DNA from: Galactobacter sp.
GTDB taxonomy: Bacteria > Actinomycetota > Actinomycetes > Actinomycetales > Micrococcaceae
DNA: 8,176 nt
Direction: 5' to 3'
Assembly: GCA_022712075.1 (NCBI GenBank)
Contig: JALAHE010000193.1
Coordinates: 1 to 8,176 of the forward strand
Every line of letters begins with the position of its first letter. Position 1 is the stretch's first letter. The notes beneath the pieces were generated by a model that ran no database searches, was not told the origin of the DNA, and saw only the letters and a list, made by a program, of their open reading frames with translations. The position numbers were made by a program, and so were the translations under genes. Below, piece after piece: positions 6,077 to 8,176 of this stretch.

Positions 6077-6082
6077 TATTCT
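6077..6082 (+). promoter_or_regulatory. Possible -10 box of the secreted repeat-protein gene
   Basis: TATTCT in CACCTATTCTTGAGG fits TATAAT at four of six positions and lies 37 bp before the GTG start. No clear -35 is visible (TCACTT at a 17-bp spacing). The position directly after a terminator supports a new transcription unit. Confidence 0.4.
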
Positions 6083-6113
6083 TGAGGTCCGTCACTCATT
6101 CAGGAGCGTAGCC

Positions 6114-8069
6114 GTGACCCGTCGTCGCCCCCGCAGCATTCTCTCCGCGTCGTCCGTCGCCCTCGCGCTCGGGCTCGTGGGCCTTGTGGCGCCCACCGCC
6201 GCGGCTGAACCCGACCGCGAGGTGTGCCTCTCCACCTCCCCCGTGTACGCCGCGGCTGCCTTGGAGCGGCCAGCGCTGAGCGCTTCCTCCGCGACCGCAG
6301 GCGGAGCGGTGCAGCTTTCGTTCTCCGTGAGCTGCCCCTCGGGGGAGGCCTACTCCCCCGCCCCGGTCGCCGTCACGGTGGCCCAACGCCAGGCCGAGGG
6401 TGACTACGTTTCGCGGGTCCTCACGACGGCCACCCCCACCCGGGTGTCCGGGGATGCCCAGCGCGCCAGCTATTCGGCAACGCTCACGCTGCCCGATTCC
6501 GGCGACGAGTCAGCCCTCCCCGCGGGCGAGGTGTTCATCACCCGCATCAAGGTCTCGCTCGATCGGGCGGATTCCACTCCCGGGTACTCCCAGACCCTCG
6601 AGTCATCCGTTCCAGCCTTTGCGGCGGCGAAGGGCTTGCGCTTCACCGCCACCTCCCCCGTCGCGGCCCCGGCCCCGCGGCTTCCTGTGACCGTGGACCG
6701 GAACGCGGCAGTCCCGATCCGAATGGGCGCCTGGTTCACGGATCGGCTCAGCTACGCGTGGAAGCGCGCCGACACGGGCGAGGTGCTCTCAACCGAGAAG
6801 ACGTGGGTGCCCTCCTCGTCTTCGGCATCCGGTCCCGTCACCCTGACGGTGACGGCCACGACGCCCGACGGCGCCACGATCACCCGCACCTCGGCCCCGG
6901 CCGACGTGTCCGGCCGCAGCTCGTGGGAAACCTTGAGCTACGACGTCGCCCCCACGGCGCGCGCCAGAACCTCCGCGCTGGACAACGGCGCGGCGCCCCT
7001 GACCGACTACTCCGGGTCGGGGAGCGGCCCCAAGGGTGGCTGGTATGAGGTGCTCGCCGACGGGCGCATCGTGGCCGACGTCGTGCGAGGCACCCACTGG
7101 CGTGATTTCGGCCCCGCGGACATCGGCCGCACGTTCTTCTACTCCCAGCGCGGCCCCGGCAACTACCTCTCCTTCGATGAGTACTGGCCGCGCACCGAGG
7201 CAGCCACCGTCGCGGCCACGCCCGCGCCGAACGGTGCTGGGCTGAAGTACACGCTCAACCGCGTTGCGCAGACTGGCACGGCGTTCGGGGCTCGGCTCTC
7301 CATCGGCTCCGAGGTCGCCACGTTCGATCCGTTCCTGTCCAGGTACGGGGTGGGCGAGGCCGCCACCGTGCGCTGGTACCGCAACGGCCAAGCGATTTCG
7401 GGCGCGACAAAGAGCGATTACGTTCTGACCCGAGCCGACAGCAACGCCACGTTGCAGGCCAGGTGGACGGCCACCACCGCCGGTTGGCGCCCGGCCGTCT
7501 CCTCCCTGTCCACCATCAAGGTCGCGAAGTTCCCCCTGGCCTCCGCGGTGCCGGGTCACGCGACCCGCAAGGTGCTCGTGGGTCAAAAACTGACCGCCTC
7601 TACGAACGGCTGGACCTCCGGAGCCACGTTCACGTATCGGTGGCTGCGCAACGGCAAACCCATCAGCGGGGCGACGAAGTCCAGCTACACCGTCACCGCA
7701 GCGGATTACCGCGCTGGCACCGTCTCCTTGCGCGTGACCGGGTCGCATCCGAACTTCACCTCGGTGAGCCGCACGAGCCAGCCCACGCAACTGATCAACC
7801 GCGGCAAGCTGGTGGTCGGCGGTGCGAAGCTCTCGTCCGTCCCGAAGGTCGGCAAGAAGGTCAGCGTCACGCGCACCGGCACGTGGACCTCCGGCGTCAG
7901 CTACCGCTACCAGTGGACCAAGAACGGGCGCGACATCAAGGGTGCGACGAAGTCCAGCTACACCCCCAAGCGCAGCGACCGCGGGGCCAAGCTCGGCTTC
8001 CGCATTGCGGCATCGAAGGACGGCTACGTCTCGAGCGGGCGCACCGCCGCCGCCCAGCGCGTGCGCTGA
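6114..8069 (+). CDS. Secreted protein with C-terminal Ig-like-type repeats
   Basis: The 651-residue product starts at GTG, chosen because AGGAG sits 7 nt upstream and a signal peptide follows at once: T-R-R-R-P-R, a hydrophobic core at about 11-27, and an A-X-A site near 29-31 (cleavage about A31/E32). Residues 32-265 are beta-rich, with a likely C38-C74 disulfide and a degenerate repeat-like part at 185-265 (L-S-Y-A-W-K-R-A-D-T-G). Residues 266-380 are unrecognised. From about 385 come three repeats of roughly 90 residues, each with a core W-x-x-N-G-x-x-I-x-G-A-T-K-S-x-Y (421-436, 510-525, 601-616). Such repeats are common in secreted Micrococcales proteins, often beside hydrolase or surface domains; here no catalytic domain is recognised. 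There is no LPXTG motif or C-terminal TM helix, so it is probably released or held non-covalently at the wall. It is flanked by terminators on both sides. Role is unknown; adhesion or wall binding is an inference. Confidence 0.87.
   Translation: MTRRRPRSILSASSVALALGLVGLVAPTAAAEPDREVCLSTSPVYAAAALERPALSASSATAGGAVQLSFSVSCPSGEAYSPAPVAVTVAQRQAEGDYVSRVLTTATPTRVSGDAQRASYSATLTLPDSGDESALPAGEVFITRIKVSLDRADSTPGYSQTLESSVPAFAAAKGLRFTATSPVAAPAPRLPVTVDRNAAVPIRMGAWFTDRLSYAWKRADTGEVLSTEKTWVPSSSSASGPVTLTVTATTPDGATITRTSAPADVSGRSSWETLSYDVAPTARARTSALDNGAAPLTDYSGSGSGPKGGWYEVLADGRIVADVVRGTHWRDFGPADIGRTFFYSQRGPGNYLSFDEYWPRTEAATVAATPAPNGAGLKYTLNRVAQTGTAFGARLSIGSEVATFDPFLSRYGVGEAATVRWYRNGQAISGATKSDYVLTRADSNATLQARWTATTAGWRPAVSSLSTIKVAKFPLASAVPGHATRKVLVGQKLTASTNGWTSGATFTYRWLRNGKPISGATKSSYTVTAADYRAGTVSLRVTGSHPNFTSVSRTSQPTQLINRGKLVVGGAKLSSVPKVGKKVSVTRTGTWTSGVSYRYQWTKNGRDIKGATKSSYTPKRSDRGAKLGFRIAASKDGYVSSGRTAAAQRVR
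7266..8066 (+). repeat. Three tandem coding repeats of about 270 bp
   Basis: Units at about 7266-7526, 7527-7799 and 7800-8066 each encode one Ig-like-type module. Units 2 and 3 are the closest: they share an identical 21-nt stretch starting GCGACGAAGTCC (7671-7691 and 7944-7964) and the word TGGACCTCCGG (7611-7621, 7884-7894), both at a 273-bp offset. Unit 1 has diverged in DNA and protein (G-A-T-K-S-D-Y). This suggests that the last two units arose by recent duplication or are homogenised by recombination. Confidence 0.75.
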
Positions 8070-8077
8070 CCCTTCCG

Positions 8078-8095
8078 GACGCACGAGGGGCCCCC
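8078..8095 (+). repeat. 18-nt direct repeat, copy 2
   Basis: Identical to 6012-6029. It starts 9 bp after the repeat-protein stop codon and runs into the left arm of the terminator. Confidence 0.7.
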
Positions 8096-8119
8096 CCCGC
8101 GCCCTTCGGGGGGGGCCCC
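8087..8119 (+). terminator. Terminator of the secreted repeat-protein gene
   Basis: A perfect 12-bp all-GC stem (GGGGCCCCCCCC / GGGGGGGGCCCC) with a 9-nt loop lies 18 bp past the stop. The C8 and G8 runs make it prone to length change. It has no T-run, like most terminators here. The remaining 57 bp to the window edge show no gene or recognisable signal. Confidence 0.8.
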
Positions 8120-8176
8120 GCGCACCTGGAAAGGGTGTGTACTGCAACGGGTCCGGCCGCCCCCGACCCGGCCCAC

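Noticed and set aside
5478..6113. Fusion of a VOC-overlapping frame to the secreted repeat protein
   Set aside because: The upstream part is a shifted reading of the VOC gene and then crosses a terminator. The GTG at 6114 has AGGAG and is followed by a signal peptide.
6114..6206. Tat-type signal peptide on the repeat protein
   Set aside because: The R-R-R-P-R run lacks the S-R-R-x-F-L-K pattern, so a Sec signal is the simpler reading.
7266..8069. CRISPR-like or satellite repeat
   Set aside because: The periodic matches fall in frame inside a coding sequence at about 270-bp spacing, so they are protein repeats.
6789..8147. A 452-codon - strand open frame antisense to the repeat protein
   Set aside because: Low-complexity G/R/A composition, no ribosome site or domain, and it runs through the terminator hairpin.

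Overview
The window is high-GC DNA with GTG/ATG starts preceded by AGGAG-type ribosome binding sites, long GC-rich hairpin terminators mostly lacking a U-tract, TANNNT-type -10 boxes, and proteins typical of Actinomycetota. The protein styles (MHS-type transporter, Cfp30B-like VOC protein, W-x-x-N-G-x-x-I-x-G-A-T-K-S repeat protein) suggest the order Micrococcales. I cannot name the genus. I see no phage, transposon, CRISPR, tRNA or rRNA genes.

Layout. (1) 2-1941, + strand: the 3' part of a fold-type III PLP-dependent decarboxylase-like enzyme (Y4yA/DAP-decarboxylase type), coupled by an ATGA overlap to a DUF3253 protein. (2) 1942-2213: a 272-bp space between convergent genes that holds four separate inverted repeats, at least two of them terminator-like. 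(3) 2214-3569, - strand: a complete MFS transporter of the metabolite:H+ symporter family, with a readable -35/-10 promoter and palindromic operator-like sequences upstream (3631-3694). (4) 3729-4748, - strand: a hairpin terminator and the membrane protein gene it serves, which encodes three TM helices and an extracytoplasmic DUF4352-like domain. (5) 4935-5980, + strand: a 52-residue single-pass membrane peptide, then a two-domain VOC (glyoxalase-like) protein with a structured leader. (6) 6114-8069, + strand: a secreted protein with three C-terminal Ig-like-type repeats of about 90 residues. Strong terminators carrying the same 18-nt word lie on both sides of this gene.

How the genes relate. 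Only the first two genes are clearly an operon. The rest look like single-gene units, each with its own start signals and mostly its own terminator. The transporter probably imports a small organic acid or zwitterion under local control. The DUF4352 protein, the 52-aa peptide and the repeat protein are envelope or secreted proteins of unknown role. There is no strong evidence for a new multi-gene system. The best leads are the PLP-enzyme/DUF3253 pair, the operator cluster before the transporter, and the repeat protein bracketed by matching terminators.
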